A stretch of DNA of 64,000 bases, taken from Acidithiobacillus ferruginosus (GTDB lineage Bacteria > Pseudomonadota > Gammaproteobacteria > Acidithiobacillales > Acidithiobacillaceae). The notes beneath the pieces are model-generated. The model searched no databases and was not told the DNA's origin. It was given only the letters and a program-made list of their open reading frames with translations. The translations under genes and the position numbers were made by a program. Positions 41,001-49,021 of the stretch are shown here, piece after piece. The stretch covers positions 1 through 64,000 of the forward strand of contig NZ_JABBDR010000010.1 of NCBI RefSeq assembly GCF_018854495.1. Reading direction: 5' to 3'. Within the stretch, counting starts at the first letter, position 1. Each line of letters begins with the position of its first letter.

Positions 41001-42446
41001 TTAAAATGATATCCAGGTCAGCAGCTCAAGCGTATTGTATGCCGAAGCGCCGAAACTCGTGGCCGTACTGTTCGTCAGCCCGCGAAATTGGTTAAACATG
41101 GTATACCGCAACGAGAATCTGGTGTTCCACCAGGGCAAATAAGACGCCTCGATCCATTCTCCATTGGTATCCGGAGATCCGTTCGCGGAATAGCTCGTTC
41201 CCCAGAGATTAGGGTTGGCAGAACCCCAGGTATCCAGATATCCACCAGATACACCGTAATGATCATGGTACCAGTAGGAACCATTTATATTGAGGGAATT
41301 GAGACTTCCAGTTGCCGTACTTGAAAGATTACTGGTTGGACCAAAGGCGCCAAAGCCCTGATCCTCGTGTATCCAGTCCGCGTGCAACGTGACATTGCTG
41401 TTGTCCGCCGTATCCAGCCATTGCAATTGGCTATCCAGATCATAATCATCGAAGCTGTCTACAGGGCCGCCTTTCGTGTTGGGACTATCATACAGGCGAC
41501 TCCACATCCCATAGGTACCGACTTCCCAGTTCCAGTTACCCCAGTCGCGCTGATAGGCCAGGCGAACATAGGGGGCGACACCCTGCAATCTGCCGTCATT
41601 AGCATATCCGAATGCCCCCCCGGAGTTCGACTGTACGCCAATACCGTCCGCGTTGGTGTATCCGTCAGCCTCGAAGTAGAGCCAGTTGGCCTTATCCTGC
41701 CCAAAAATATAGGCTTCGTAAGTGCCGATACCTGCAAGAGGATAACCGGCGCCATGCGCCCCTTCGATGAAGGTGGTGGGTATCTGTCGGATGGCACTGT
41801 ATTTGGAACTCGAGAACGGCGCGTACCAGTCCGGTACCGTGTTGTAGATATCCGGCTCGGTCGGCGTATTATTCACTTCGACACCGGTGATCAGCAGTTG
41901 GTTGGGACCCAGGTTCCATGGATGCGCCCAACGGATGTCGCTGTCGTCCATACCGAAACCGCCTCGGCCGCTGTATGTCAGATGCAGGAATGCACCGATA
42001 TGGGGGGTGATTTCCCCCGCATAGAACAAACTCACCTGTTGCGGAAATTGAATGTCATTCTGGTTACCCGGCGGGTTGGATACTCCCGCCCCATTAAAGG
42101 CCGCCTGGCCTCCGGCTACGTTGGCATAGCTCGCCTGAAAAAAAATCGAAAACTGTGATACGCGCATCAGCAGAAGTGCGGTGCTTTTTCCAAACTTTGC
42201 TTCCAGCTTCTGCTGCCGCTGAACATTATTACTGGTATATCCCAGCAGCTTGAACATACGACCCATGGGCGTGAGCTGAGGATATGATGTATGGCACGTT
42301 GCGCACGACCAGCCGGTCTGACGAGCGAATGTCGGCAATGCCCACGCATTGCCCGAACATGCGGCCGCCCCAATCATAAATGTAGCGCATGTAGCCCAAC
42401 GAATTTTGTGCTTCCACTGCGTGCTGCTCCGCGACTCAATTTTCAT
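41001..42446 (-). CDS. Cyc2-like monohaem outer-membrane cytochrome-porin
   Basis: Protein of 481 residues. The signal peptide ends AWA at about 36. A single haem motif CATCH at 48-52 lies in FARQTGWSCATCHTSYPQLTPMGRMFKLLGYT, the signature of Cyc2 fused cytochrome-porins. The remaining 400 residues are Gly/Asn/aromatic-rich with alternating beta-strand character and end in Ile-Ser-Phe, as expected of an outer-membrane barrel. Cyc2 takes electrons from extracellular Fe(II). AAAGGAGATC before ATG 42446 sets the start; the frame extends upstream without a better site. No cox or rus genes follow, so the electron donor and acceptor here are inferred. Confidence 0.85.
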   Translation of the reverse strand: MKIESRSSTQWKHKIRWATCATFMIGAAACSGNAWALPTFARQTGWSCATCHTSYPQLTPMGRMFKLLGYTSNNVQRQQKLEAKFGKSTALLLMRVSQFSIFFQASYANVAGGQAAFNGAGVSNPPGNQNDIQFPQQVSLFYAGEITPHIGAFLHLTYSGRGGFGMDDSDIRWAHPWNLGPNQLLITGVEVNNTPTEPDIYNTVPDWYAPFSSSKYSAIRQIPTTFIEGAHGAGYPLAGIGTYEAYIFGQDKANWLYFEADGYTNADGIGVQSNSGGAFGYANDGRLQGVAPYVRLAYQRDWGNWNWEVGTYGMWSRLYDSPNTKGGPVDSFDDYDLDSQLQWLDTADNSNVTLHADWIHEDQGFGAFGPTSNLSSTATGSLNSLNINGSYWYHDHYGVSGGYLDTWGSANPNLWGTSYSANGSPDTNGEWIEASYLPWWNTRFSLRYTMFNQFRGLTNSTATSFGASAYNTLELLTWISF

Positions 42447-42566
42447 ATTTGATCTCCTTTTTTTGATGTTTCTTCCTTTCCTGGGCTGAAAACCCACACC
42501 TGCCTTTGTTGCCACTTCGTTAACAATTCGCGCCGAAAGACAAATCCCCGATTACCTTGTTAGCAT

Positions 42567-42581
42567 TCACCAACATGGTGA
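42567..42581. repeat. Inverted repeat TCACCA-ACA-TGGTGA
   Basis: Perfect 6-bp arms with a 3-base centre, 121 bases before the Cyc2-like start and next to repeated ATTCAC motifs. It could be an operator or an mRNA hairpin; it could also be chance. Confidence 0.3.
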
Positions 42582-42760
42582 TTCACTGATACAGATTCAC
42601 AAAAGAACCCCGGCCATCGCGCAGATCGCCTTTGACCGGAATACGCAGCCCTGCGACCACCGCACAGGCACTCCGCCTGATTGGGACCAGGAGCGTATGG
42701 GAAACCCATCTCCACCACTCGATGCCGAACAGATGCACGTAACAAATATGTTAACATGCG

Positions 42761-42788
42761 TTTATAGTTTTGTACGATACAGGTTTAA
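42761..42788 (-). promoter_or_regulatory. Possible sigma-70 promoter for the cytochrome pair
   Basis: On the minus strand TTAAAC (42788-42783) and TATAAA (42766-42761) are spaced by 16 bases, in the AT-rich part of the region. It would give a leader of about 310 bases. The -35 is poor, so this is a candidate. Confidence 0.3.
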
Positions 42789-43043
42789 TTCTTTTTCAGC
42801 TGAATGTCAACCAATCGACGGGGCATATCCGCGACAGATTCGCCATGTTATTAAATAAGATAATAATCAATCAGATAAATGATCAATAAATTATTCTATG
42901 TGCGCATTATTGGATATTGGGGATCGTGCTTGGGCGTCCACTTGGAAAACCGTTAAGTACGGTACATCGATGATGGTGTCATGCACCAACCATGATGAGG
43001 ACTGGAGGGAGAACTGCACGGTTCCGGTTGCGTATCTGGATGA

Positions 43044-44258
43044 TCATCCGGAGCTGGTACGATGAGGGGCGGATGATTTACCCGCGGGGTTCGAAGCAGA
43101 CTCGCCGCCCGCGACGGCAACAGCGTAAAACGCCTGCAGACGTTCAGCCATGGCCGGTTCGGCCCATTGGGTGGCCAGTTGTCTGGCTTCCTGCGCCATC
43201 CGCGCGCGCAGCGTGTCATTGGATAAAATGCCGGCACAGACTTCGGCGAAACCGGACGCTTGGGCCGGTGCGGGCCTTGTGCCGCGGCCACTGGTCACAA
43301 AGTCCGCCGCACCCATGGCCGCAACGGCGACGAGAGGTAGTCCCGCCGCCAGGGCTTCAAGCAAGACCATGCCCTGCGTCTCGGTTTCCGAGGCGAACAC
43401 CAGAAGATCGGCGGCGGCATAGGCATCCCGCAAGGCCGTATCATGGTCCAGATAGCCGAGAAAGCGAACCTGCTCCGTCAGATCCTTTTCGACGACCTGC
43501 TGTTCCAGGGGTTCCCTGAAAGGGCCGTCGCCGGCGAGAAGCAAGAGGATATCCGGAAAAATCGCGCGCAGGTACCCGACCACTTCCAACAGCAGGGCGA
43601 TGTTCTTTTCGGGAGCGATCCGCCCGGCATAAAGCAGCACCAACCGGTCTGCCGCGATGCCGTGGCGATCGCGAAAAGCGGACCGATCCCCCGTTGTCTG
43701 CGCAGTCAGATCAATACCGGTGGGGATGACCCGGATCGGGGCACTGACGCCGTAGCCCCAGAGCACCGTCGCCATGGCCATGGAGGGCACGATCACACCG
43801 CCCACCGCCTGGCACTGCTGACGTGAGGGGATCCGCGCCAGGGCCATGCGCAGGATTTTGGGTATGCCCGCATAATAGTGACCGATGTAGGCCTCAAAAT
43901 AGGTGTGGTAGGAACTCAGGACCGGTATCTCCAGCCTACGGGCGAGATGGGTGCCCATATAATGGGCGGCAAAGGGGGTTTGGACATGCAACAGGTCATA
44001 GCGACGGGAAGCCAGCTCACGCGTCATGCGCAGAAGTGCCCAAGGCCTCATCAATCGCTCTTCGGGATAAAAACCGGTTTTCCAAGCCGGCACGCGCATG
44101 ATGCCGGAATCATCACTTGGCACGGAAGACCCATAATCGGGGACCAGCAGATCCACCGTGTGTCCAAGTCCCTGCAGCCCCCTACGAAAGCTGCGAATCG
44201 AGGTGGCGACACCGCTGATGCGGGGGAAATAGGTATCGGAGAGCATCAGTATGCGCAT
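43044..44258 (-). CDS. Glycosyltransferase family 4 (GT-B fold)
   Basis: Protein of 404 residues. It opens with RILMLSDTYFPRISGVATSIRSF, an N-terminal glycine-rich acceptor-side Rossmann half. The nucleotide-sugar half has LLYAGRIAPEKNIALLL and DLLVFASETETQGMVLLEALAAGLPLVAV, the E-x7-E region of retaining GT4 enzymes. Related proteins transfer mannose or glucose to lipids or LPS; donor and acceptor cannot be read here. ATG 44258 has AAGGA at 7 bases; the frame extends 9 codons upstream to a TTG. It follows the next gene by 33 bases. Confidence 0.85.
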   Translation of the reverse strand: MRILMLSDTYFPRISGVATSIRSFRRGLQGLGHTVDLLVPDYGSSVPSDDSGIMRVPAWKTGFYPEERLMRPWALLRMTRELASRRYDLLHVQTPFAAHYMGTHLARRLEIPVLSSYHTYFEAYIGHYYAGIPKILRMALARIPSRQQCQAVGGVIVPSMAMATVLWGYGVSAPIRVIPTGIDLTAQTTGDRSAFRDRHGIAADRLVLLYAGRIAPEKNIALLLEVVGYLRAIFPDILLLLAGDGPFREPLEQQVVEKDLTEQVRFLGYLDHDTALRDAYAAADLLVFASETETQGMVLLEALAAGLPLVAVAAMGAADFVTSGRGTRPAPAQASGFAEVCAGILSNDTLRARMAQEARQLATQWAEPAMAERLQAFYAVAVAGGESASNPAGKSSAPHRTSSG

Positions 44259-44291
44259 CGGGGTATCCTTGCGAAAGTGATTCAAGTGTCA

Positions 44292-45428
44292 TCACGGCGG
44301 AGCAGGTTTGGATCCTAGTTGTTCGCGATAGGCGGCTTCGAGCACGTCGAAACTGTGCATCCAGCTCTGGGATTCGGCCCGCAGGCGACCGGCCGCACCG
44401 AACTTTTGGCGGAGACCGGAATCCTTGCTGAGGAGTTGTAACATGGGGGCCCAGTCACTGCCCGGAGGCAGGAGCAATCCATGAACCGCATCACTCACCT
44501 GTTCGTTCACCCCAGGGCAATCATAAGCGAGGATCGGCAGGCCGCTGGCTTCGGCTTCGAGCACCACATTCCCGAAGGTTTCACTGCAGGAGGGGAAGCA
44601 GAACAGATCGGCGCTGGCATACCAGCGCGCCAGATCCATGCCCTGCTGCATGCCGACACAGAGAATGCCTTCCTGGGAGAGGCGGCTGAACCCTGGGCGC
44701 AAGGGACCGTCGCCCACCAGCACGAGTACCGCTGTGAGACCGTTCCTGCGCAGCGTGCGAAAGGCGGTGATGAGCGGTGTGAGATTCTTTTCGGGGGCCA
44801 GTCGCCCCACATACAGCAAGAGTCGGCCCTCCGGCCCCAGGCCCAAGCTTTCCCGCAGCGTATCGTCCCGCCATTGGGGATGAAAACGTACGGTATCCAC
44901 GCCTCTACCCCAACGGCGTAATTGCTGAAATCCTTGCATCCGCAGACGATCCAAGGTGCCCTGGCTGGGAACCAGCGTGAGTTTGCCCGCATTATGAAAG
45001 GCGCGCAGATAAATTCTCGCCCCGTGGCCCAGCAGGGATAACCCGTAATGTGCGGCATACTGATCAAAATTGGTATGAAAGCTGGTCACCACGGGAATGT
45101 GCAGACGCCGTGCAGCGATGAGGGCGGCGAGTCCCAAAGGACCTTCCGTAGCGATATGGACGATCTCGCTGCCCCAATCCCGCAACCAGCGCTGCAGGGT
45201 GATAGGGGTGGCATACCCGAGGCGCACCTGGCGGTAAAAAAAGAGGGGCAGTGCGGGCATGAGGCCCGGATTCGGGGATTCCCCCGCCTGTCGTGGACGG
45301 ATGAGGGTGACCTCGTGACCTCGGGCCTGCAAGGCCTCGACGGCGCGCCCCAGGGTGATGGCCACCCCATTGATCTCGGGCGGGTAGGTCTCCGTAACCA
45401 GGGTGACCCGCATCGCGGTTTTCGTCAT
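44292..45428 (-). CDS. Glycosyltransferase family 4, lipid-mannosyltransferase-like
   Basis: Protein of 378 residues. It has MRVTLVTETYPPEINGVAITLGR, HIATEGPLGLAAL and FHTNFDQYAAHYG, then GRGVDTVRFHP. The nucleotide-sugar half has LLYVGRLAPEKNLTPL and DLFCFPSCSETFGNVVLEAEASGLP. The N-terminal pattern is that of the GT4 enzymes often called MgtA or alpha-mannosyltransferases that make glycolipids. The ATG overlaps a short open frame as GCATGA. It shares direction and spacing with the first GT4 gene. Confidence 0.85.
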   Translation of the reverse strand: MTKTAMRVTLVTETYPPEINGVAITLGRAVEALQARGHEVTLIRPRQAGESPNPGLMPALPLFFYRQVRLGYATPITLQRWLRDWGSEIVHIATEGPLGLAALIAARRLHIPVVTSFHTNFDQYAAHYGLSLLGHGARIYLRAFHNAGKLTLVPSQGTLDRLRMQGFQQLRRWGRGVDTVRFHPQWRDDTLRESLGLGPEGRLLLYVGRLAPEKNLTPLITAFRTLRRNGLTAVLVLVGDGPLRPGFSRLSQEGILCVGMQQGMDLARWYASADLFCFPSCSETFGNVVLEAEASGLPILAYDCPGVNEQVSDAVHGLLLPPGSDWAPMLQLLSKDSGLRQKFGAAGRLRAESQSWMHSFDVLEAAYREQLGSKPAPP

Positions 45429-45574
45429 GCGCCACTAGTCTCGGGCGAGAACCGGACAGCCGCCATCCGCGTACCCACCAGCATCTCCAGCAGAGCTGCT
45501 CCCGCCATTCCATGCGATACGGCCATATTCAGTACCTGCCCATACCCCAGCGCAAGGTGTGCCCCCCAAGCCAC
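45425..45574 (-). CDS. Possible small protein of 49 residues
   Basis: Open frame between the DUF2934 gene and the GT4 gene, read from GTG 45574. It contains LALGYGQVLNMAVSHGMAG and ends FSPETSGA, with the TGA overlapping the ATG of the GT4 gene by 4 bases, the same coupling pattern as other genes here. The composition looks coding, but I know no family and the ribosome site is weak. Confidence 0.3.
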   Translation of the reverse strand: MAWGAHLALGYGQVLNMAVSHGMAGAALLEMLVGTRMAAVRFSPETSGA

Positions 45575-45624
45575 TCTGAGAAAGGTTTCTTGCCCAAGGA
45601 CGGGCGCTGTTGAGCGTTACCACC

Positions 45625-45870
45625 CTACTGCTCTGCGACAAGCCCTTCCCGGTCTATGTCCTGTTCGGCGGCGAACCAGCAGGCTTCCGCCTGGTCGATC
45701 GGAAATCCCTTCTGTTCCGCCAAAAAATAGGCGGCCTCGGCGATCCGGTGGTGCCGTAGCTCAGGGTCACTCACCATCGGTGCGGCTACGGAAGCAGGCG
45801 TTTCGGGGAGCGGGACGGGACTGAACGGGACTTGTTCCTGGCTATCCGGTGTTTCGTGCATGGAGGTCAT
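45625..45870 (-). CDS. DUF2934 domain protein
   Basis: Protein of 81 residues. A Pro-rich start is followed by the DUF2934 segment RHHRIAEAAYFLAEQKG...ACWFAAEQDI (about residues 40-75). The family is short, helical and of unknown function, common in proteobacteria. ATG 45870 has CAGGAG at 6 bases; a longer frame starts at 45915. Divergent from the LpxH-like gene across 241 bases with no clear regulatory site. Confidence 0.7.
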   Translation of the reverse strand: MTSMHETPDSQEQVPFSPVPLPETPASVAAPMVSDPELRHHRIAEAAYFLAEQKGFPIDQAEACWFAAEQDIDREGLVAEQ

Positions 45871-46111
45871 GGCATTCTCCTGAATATCCGCAGATGGGCG
45901 ATACCAAAGTGTCATCGTGAATCATACAGATCGAATGTGACAGTTTCGTGAACGTCTGCGGAATACCTGACCTGCGCATAGGCGTGAGCCATTCAGAAAG
46001 GCTGGGAGGGTTCCCGCTGGTCTGATCTTGACCTAGTGCATCTCTTCCCAGGTTTGCGGCTATACTACCGGGGCAAAAAATCCTCAACCTCGACCTGACC
46101 ATGGGGGTCCC

Positions 46112-46933
46112 ATGCCGCCGCACACTGCGCCGAAGAATGCCGAGGAGCCGCTCGGTGTCTCCTGCCGCACCATTTTTATTTCCGATGTTCATTTGGGCAC
46201 TCGAGGCTGCCAGGCGGAGGCTTTGCTCTCCTTTCTGCGTCATTATCACTGCGAATACCTGTATCTGGTGGGAGACATCCTCGACCTCTGGCAACTCAAG
46301 CGCCGCTGGTACTGGCCGACCGCGCACAATACGGTGGTACAAAAGATCCTTCGTCTCGCCCGGCATGGGGTGCAGGTACGCTATGTACGAGGCAACCATG
46401 ACCCGGTGTTTGAAATGCTTTCCGATCTCGTCCCTGTAGAGGGGGAGCGTATCCTGCTGGGAGATATCCAGATCGTGGACAGCTGCGTTCACGAGACCGC
46501 CGACGGCCGCCGCCTATGGGTGATCCATGGGGATCAATTCGATGTGACGATGCGGTATGCCCCCTGGCTTACCCGGCTCGGGGATCACGGCTATACGCTG
46601 CTCCTTTTCATCAATCGCCGATATCAGTGGGCAGTACGTCGCATCGGTCTGCATAGCCGCTGGTCCCTGAGCGCGACCATCAAACGCCGCGTCAAACAGG
46701 CGGTGCAGTTCATTGGCGACTATGAACAGGTCCTGGCGCAGGCATGCCGCCGGGAGGGCTACGAGGGGGTCATCTGCGGCCATATCCATCATGCGGAGAT
46801 CAAGGAAATCGAAGGCATCCTGTATCACAACGACGGCGACTGGGTGGAGAGTTGCACGGCGCTCGTGGAACACGCAACGGGGCGCCTGGAACTGGTGCAC
46901 TGGGATGGGGAATCCCAGGTCTCCCCGCATTGA
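46112..46933 (+). CDS. LpxH-like metallophosphoesterase
   Basis: Calcineurin-like phosphoesterase of 273 residues in the UDP-2,3-diacylglucosamine diphosphatase (COG2908) group. Metal motifs are FISDVHLGTRG (near 25), GDILDLW, RGNHDP, IHGDQFD and GHIHHAEIK. The insertion containing paired Arg and Trp residues (LKRRWYWPTAHNT) is typical of this subfamily and distinct from short E. coli LpxH. It may be the UDP-diacylsugar pyrophosphatase between lpxD and lpxB, or a homologue acting on another lipid diphosphate sugar. Position next to two GT4 genes suggests a glycolipid role. Confidence 0.75.
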   Translation: MPPHTAPKNAEEPLGVSCRTIFISDVHLGTRGCQAEALLSFLRHYHCEYLYLVGDILDLWQLKRRWYWPTAHNTVVQKILRLARHGVQVRYVRGNHDPVFEMLSDLVPVEGERILLGDIQIVDSCVHETADGRRLWVIHGDQFDVTMRYAPWLTRLGDHGYTLLLFINRRYQWAVRRIGLHSRWSLSATIKRRVKQAVQFIGDYEQVLAQACRREGYEGVICGHIHHAEIKEIEGILYHNDGDWVESCTALVEHATGRLELVHWDGESQVSPH

Positions 46934-46945
46934 GGTACCCTGCCA

Positions 46946-46970
46946 CCCCGTGACGACGGGGGCATTCCTT
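46946..46970 (+). terminator. Possible terminator after the LpxH-like gene
   Basis: CCCCGT and ACGGGG pair around GACG, followed a few bases on by TTCCTTTT. The T-rich part is short and offset, so it is weak as an intrinsic terminator. Confidence 0.35.
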
Positions 46971-47039
46971 TTGCTGCCGGTCGATATCTTGCGCGGTGAA
47001 TAACTTGCCCATGCGGAGAATGCGCCTCATAATCACCGC

Positions 47040-48164
47040 ATGAATAGCGGCGATTACAGGTACATCTGGCAGGCCAGTGACTGGCCGAACTGGCGCTTCG
47101 ATCTGGCAGTGCTGGCCGGCCCAATGGCTGAGGTCAGTCGCGCCCAGGGGCTTTTGATGGGCCGTCTGGCCGACGTGGGCATGGCGCTGCGGGATCAGGC
47201 CAGCTTGGCCGCGCTTACCGAGGATGTGGTCAAGACCAGCGAGATCGAGGGTGAGCAGCTCAATGTCGAATCGGTGCGTTCGTCCATCGCCCGCAGGCTG
47301 GGCGTAGACATCGGTGCCCTGGCTCCGGTCGATCGCCACGTCGAGGGCGTGGTCGATATGGTGCTCGATGCCACCGCCAACTGCCGTGCGCCGGTGTCGC
47401 GGGAGCGACTGTTCGGCTGGCATGCCGCGCTGTTTCCCACCGGCTACTCCGGCCTTGCCAAGATCAAGGTCCGCGGCTGGCGCGACGATGCCAGTGGCCC
47501 CATGCAAGTGGTGTCTGGACCCATTGGCCGACAGCGGGTGCATTTCGAGGCACCGCCCGCCGAGCGTCTGGAATCCGAAACCAGCCGATTCTTGGGCTGG
47601 CTGAATGGCGCATCGAACGACCCGTCGTTGCTCAAGGCCGGCCTCGGCCATTTGTGGTTCGTCACCTTGCACCCGTTCGACGATGGTAATGGCCGTATCG
47701 CCCGGGCCATCTGCGATCTGCTGCTGGCCCGCGCCGATGGCAGCCCGCGACGCTTCTACAGCTTGTCGGCGCAGATCCAGCGCGAACGCAGGGCGTACTA
47801 CGACATCCTGGAACGGACCCAGAAGAGATCGATGGATGTCACCGAGTGGCTCGCCTGGTTCCTCGACACGCTCCATCGCGCCGTCGATCAGGCACGGCAC
47901 ACGCTCGACGCCGTGCTGACGAAGGCCCGCTTCTGGCAGCGCTGGGCGACCATGCCGTTGAACGGGCGACAGGTGAAGTTGCTCAACCAGCTGATCGACG
48001 GCTTCGAGGGCAAGCTCACCAGCAGCAAGTGGGCGGCCATCGCCAAGTGCTCGCCGGACACCGCCCTGCGCGACATCAACGATCTGCTTGCGCGGGGTGT
48101 GCTGCGGAAAACGGATGCGGGTGGGCGCAGCACCAGCTACGAACTGAACGATCTGCCGGAGTAG
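47040..48164 (+). CDS. Fic-domain AMPylator-type protein
   Basis: Protein of 374 residues. The Fic core motif is HPFDDGNGRIAR at 211-222 with catalytic His211. The inhibitory motif TSEIEG (66-71, S/T-x3-E-G) lies N-terminal, which marks class II Fic proteins that self-inhibit by placing a Glu in the ATP site. The first 90 residues resemble the DUF4172 module. The C-terminal 70 residues look like a winged helix (KWAAIAKCSPDTALRDINDLLARGVL). Fic enzymes add AMP to target hydroxyls; the target is unknown. It sits alone, 106 bases after the LpxH-like gene, near ssrA. Confidence 0.9.
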   Translation: MNSGDYRYIWQASDWPNWRFDLAVLAGPMAEVSRAQGLLMGRLADVGMALRDQASLAALTEDVVKTSEIEGEQLNVESVRSSIARRLGVDIGALAPVDRHVEGVVDMVLDATANCRAPVSRERLFGWHAALFPTGYSGLAKIKVRGWRDDASGPMQVVSGPIGRQRVHFEAPPAERLESETSRFLGWLNGASNDPSLLKAGLGHLWFVTLHPFDDGNGRIARAICDLLLARADGSPRRFYSLSAQIQRERRAYYDILERTQKRSMDVTEWLAWFLDTLHRAVDQARHTLDAVLTKARFWQRWATMPLNGRQVKLLNQLIDGFEGKLTSSKWAAIAKCSPDTALRDINDLLARGVLRKTDAGGRSTSYELNDLPE

Positions 48165-48499
48165 CAGCGTCCGGAGATGTTGTCGGCGATCTCATCATGT
48201 GGAAGCGGCCATCCTCCGGATGACTGGAACCAGTTCCTGGCCGAGGCACGCGCCGAGGGGCAGCGACTGACTACAGCGATTCGCTGCTGGCATTGCACCG
48301 TAAGGCCTGGCTTCTGCGGCAAACAGCGTTGTCATGGGGTCAGTTCCAGATGCAGGCCAAAAGGCTGTGGCTACATTTGGTCTGATGGACAGGGAAGATT
48401 CCGATGGTGTCCCTCTGGGAAGGAAAAGGGCGGCTAAGCCCGGCAAAAATGCTGGCGTAATGTTAGCGAACTGGCGCCAAAACAGCCCAAAAAAACACC
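48165..48499. other. Gene-poor stretch between fic and ssrA, probable remnants
   Basis: No intact gene. On the plus strand a coding-like reading (WNQFLAEARAEGQRL, around 48219-48265) stops making sense and a different frame (LLALHRKAWLLRQTALSWG, 48269-48385) takes over, ending in TGA. This looks like a frameshifted fragment of a small protein, but no family is identified. The rest holds nothing I can name. Confidence 0.35.
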
Positions 48500-48524
48500 C
48501 AAAAAAAGCCAGCATGCGCTGGCT
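48500..48524 (-). terminator. Intrinsic terminator of ssrA
   Basis: On the minus strand AGCCAGC-GCAT-GCTGGCT forms a perfect 7-bp hairpin followed by seven T, 26 bases after the tmRNA 3' CCA. Confidence 0.85.
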
Positions 48525-48549
48525 CTTTCCTTACAACTCAACAGGTTAT

Positions 48550-48913
48550 TGGTGGAGGCGGCGGGAATTGAACCCGCGTCCGCAGTACCTAGACCACCGG
48601 ATCTACATGCGTAGTTTGTCTTTTGGCTTTAACCGCACCGCCCTCCGACAGACAGGATGACGACATGGCGATTCTGCTTTAATTTAGCACGCATCCCACA
48701 GACTAGAATGCGCACGATTCCGTGTTTCATGACCCTCCGCGCGCCTTTCGGCTCCGGATCCACAGACAAATCCGGGCAGAGGGCTCACTGCTTAAGCAGC
48801 GAGGGCGTAATTGCTGTCGTTGGCAATTATGAATCTGCGACCAGTTTTAAGAGCGAACCGCAGCTCTGCATGCACCGAAGGCTTCGCGACCTGCGTCGAA
48901 GCCGGTCGCCCCC
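48550..48913 (-). ncRNA. ssrA: tmRNA
   Basis: About 364 bases. The 5' end GGGGGCGACC and the 3' end CGCCTCCACCA pair as the tRNA-like acceptor, and the T-arm GGGTTCAATTCCC is next to it. The tag frame is at 48824-48792: GCC AAC GAC AGC AAT TAC GCC CTC GCT GCT TAA, giving ANDSNYALAA. It rescues stalled ribosomes with SmpB and targets the product for ClpXP. The coding-looking strand opposite it gives no real protein. Confidence 0.95.
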
Positions 48914-49021
48914 TATTCACTTTGTTGGACAAGAATACGGCCCAAAAGTTGCGCAAGCCAAACCTCTCGTCTACAGCCCGATATTACAGGAGAAGCACCC
49001 GCCTGACTATGCCACAAACCG

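Larger units (their letters stand above)
42447..43043. other. 597-base intergenic region upstream of the Cyc2-like gene
   Basis: No convincing gene. The part at 42835-42920 is strikingly AT-rich (runs such as TTATTAAATAAGATAATAAT) against a GC-rich chromosome. A 31-codon open frame near 42970-43065 on the plus strand has no family features. The region probably holds the promoter and binding sites for the cytochrome pair, and the 3' end of the downstream GT4 gene. It contains the inverted repeat at 42567-42581 and the possible promoter at 42761-42788. Confidence 0.6.

Noticed and set aside
42835..42920. AT-rich block considered as a replication origin or CRISPR leader
   Set aside because: No DnaA-box cluster, no repeat-spacer pattern and no neighbouring replication or cas genes.
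42970..43065. A 31-codon plus-strand frame downstream of the GT4 gene end
   Set aside because: Too short, no ribosome site of note and no recognisable motif.
48334..48660. Frame ending in a WWRRRELNPRPQ-like stretch
   Set aside because: This is the known artefact of translating the antisense of a tRNA-like T-arm. The tmRNA explains it.
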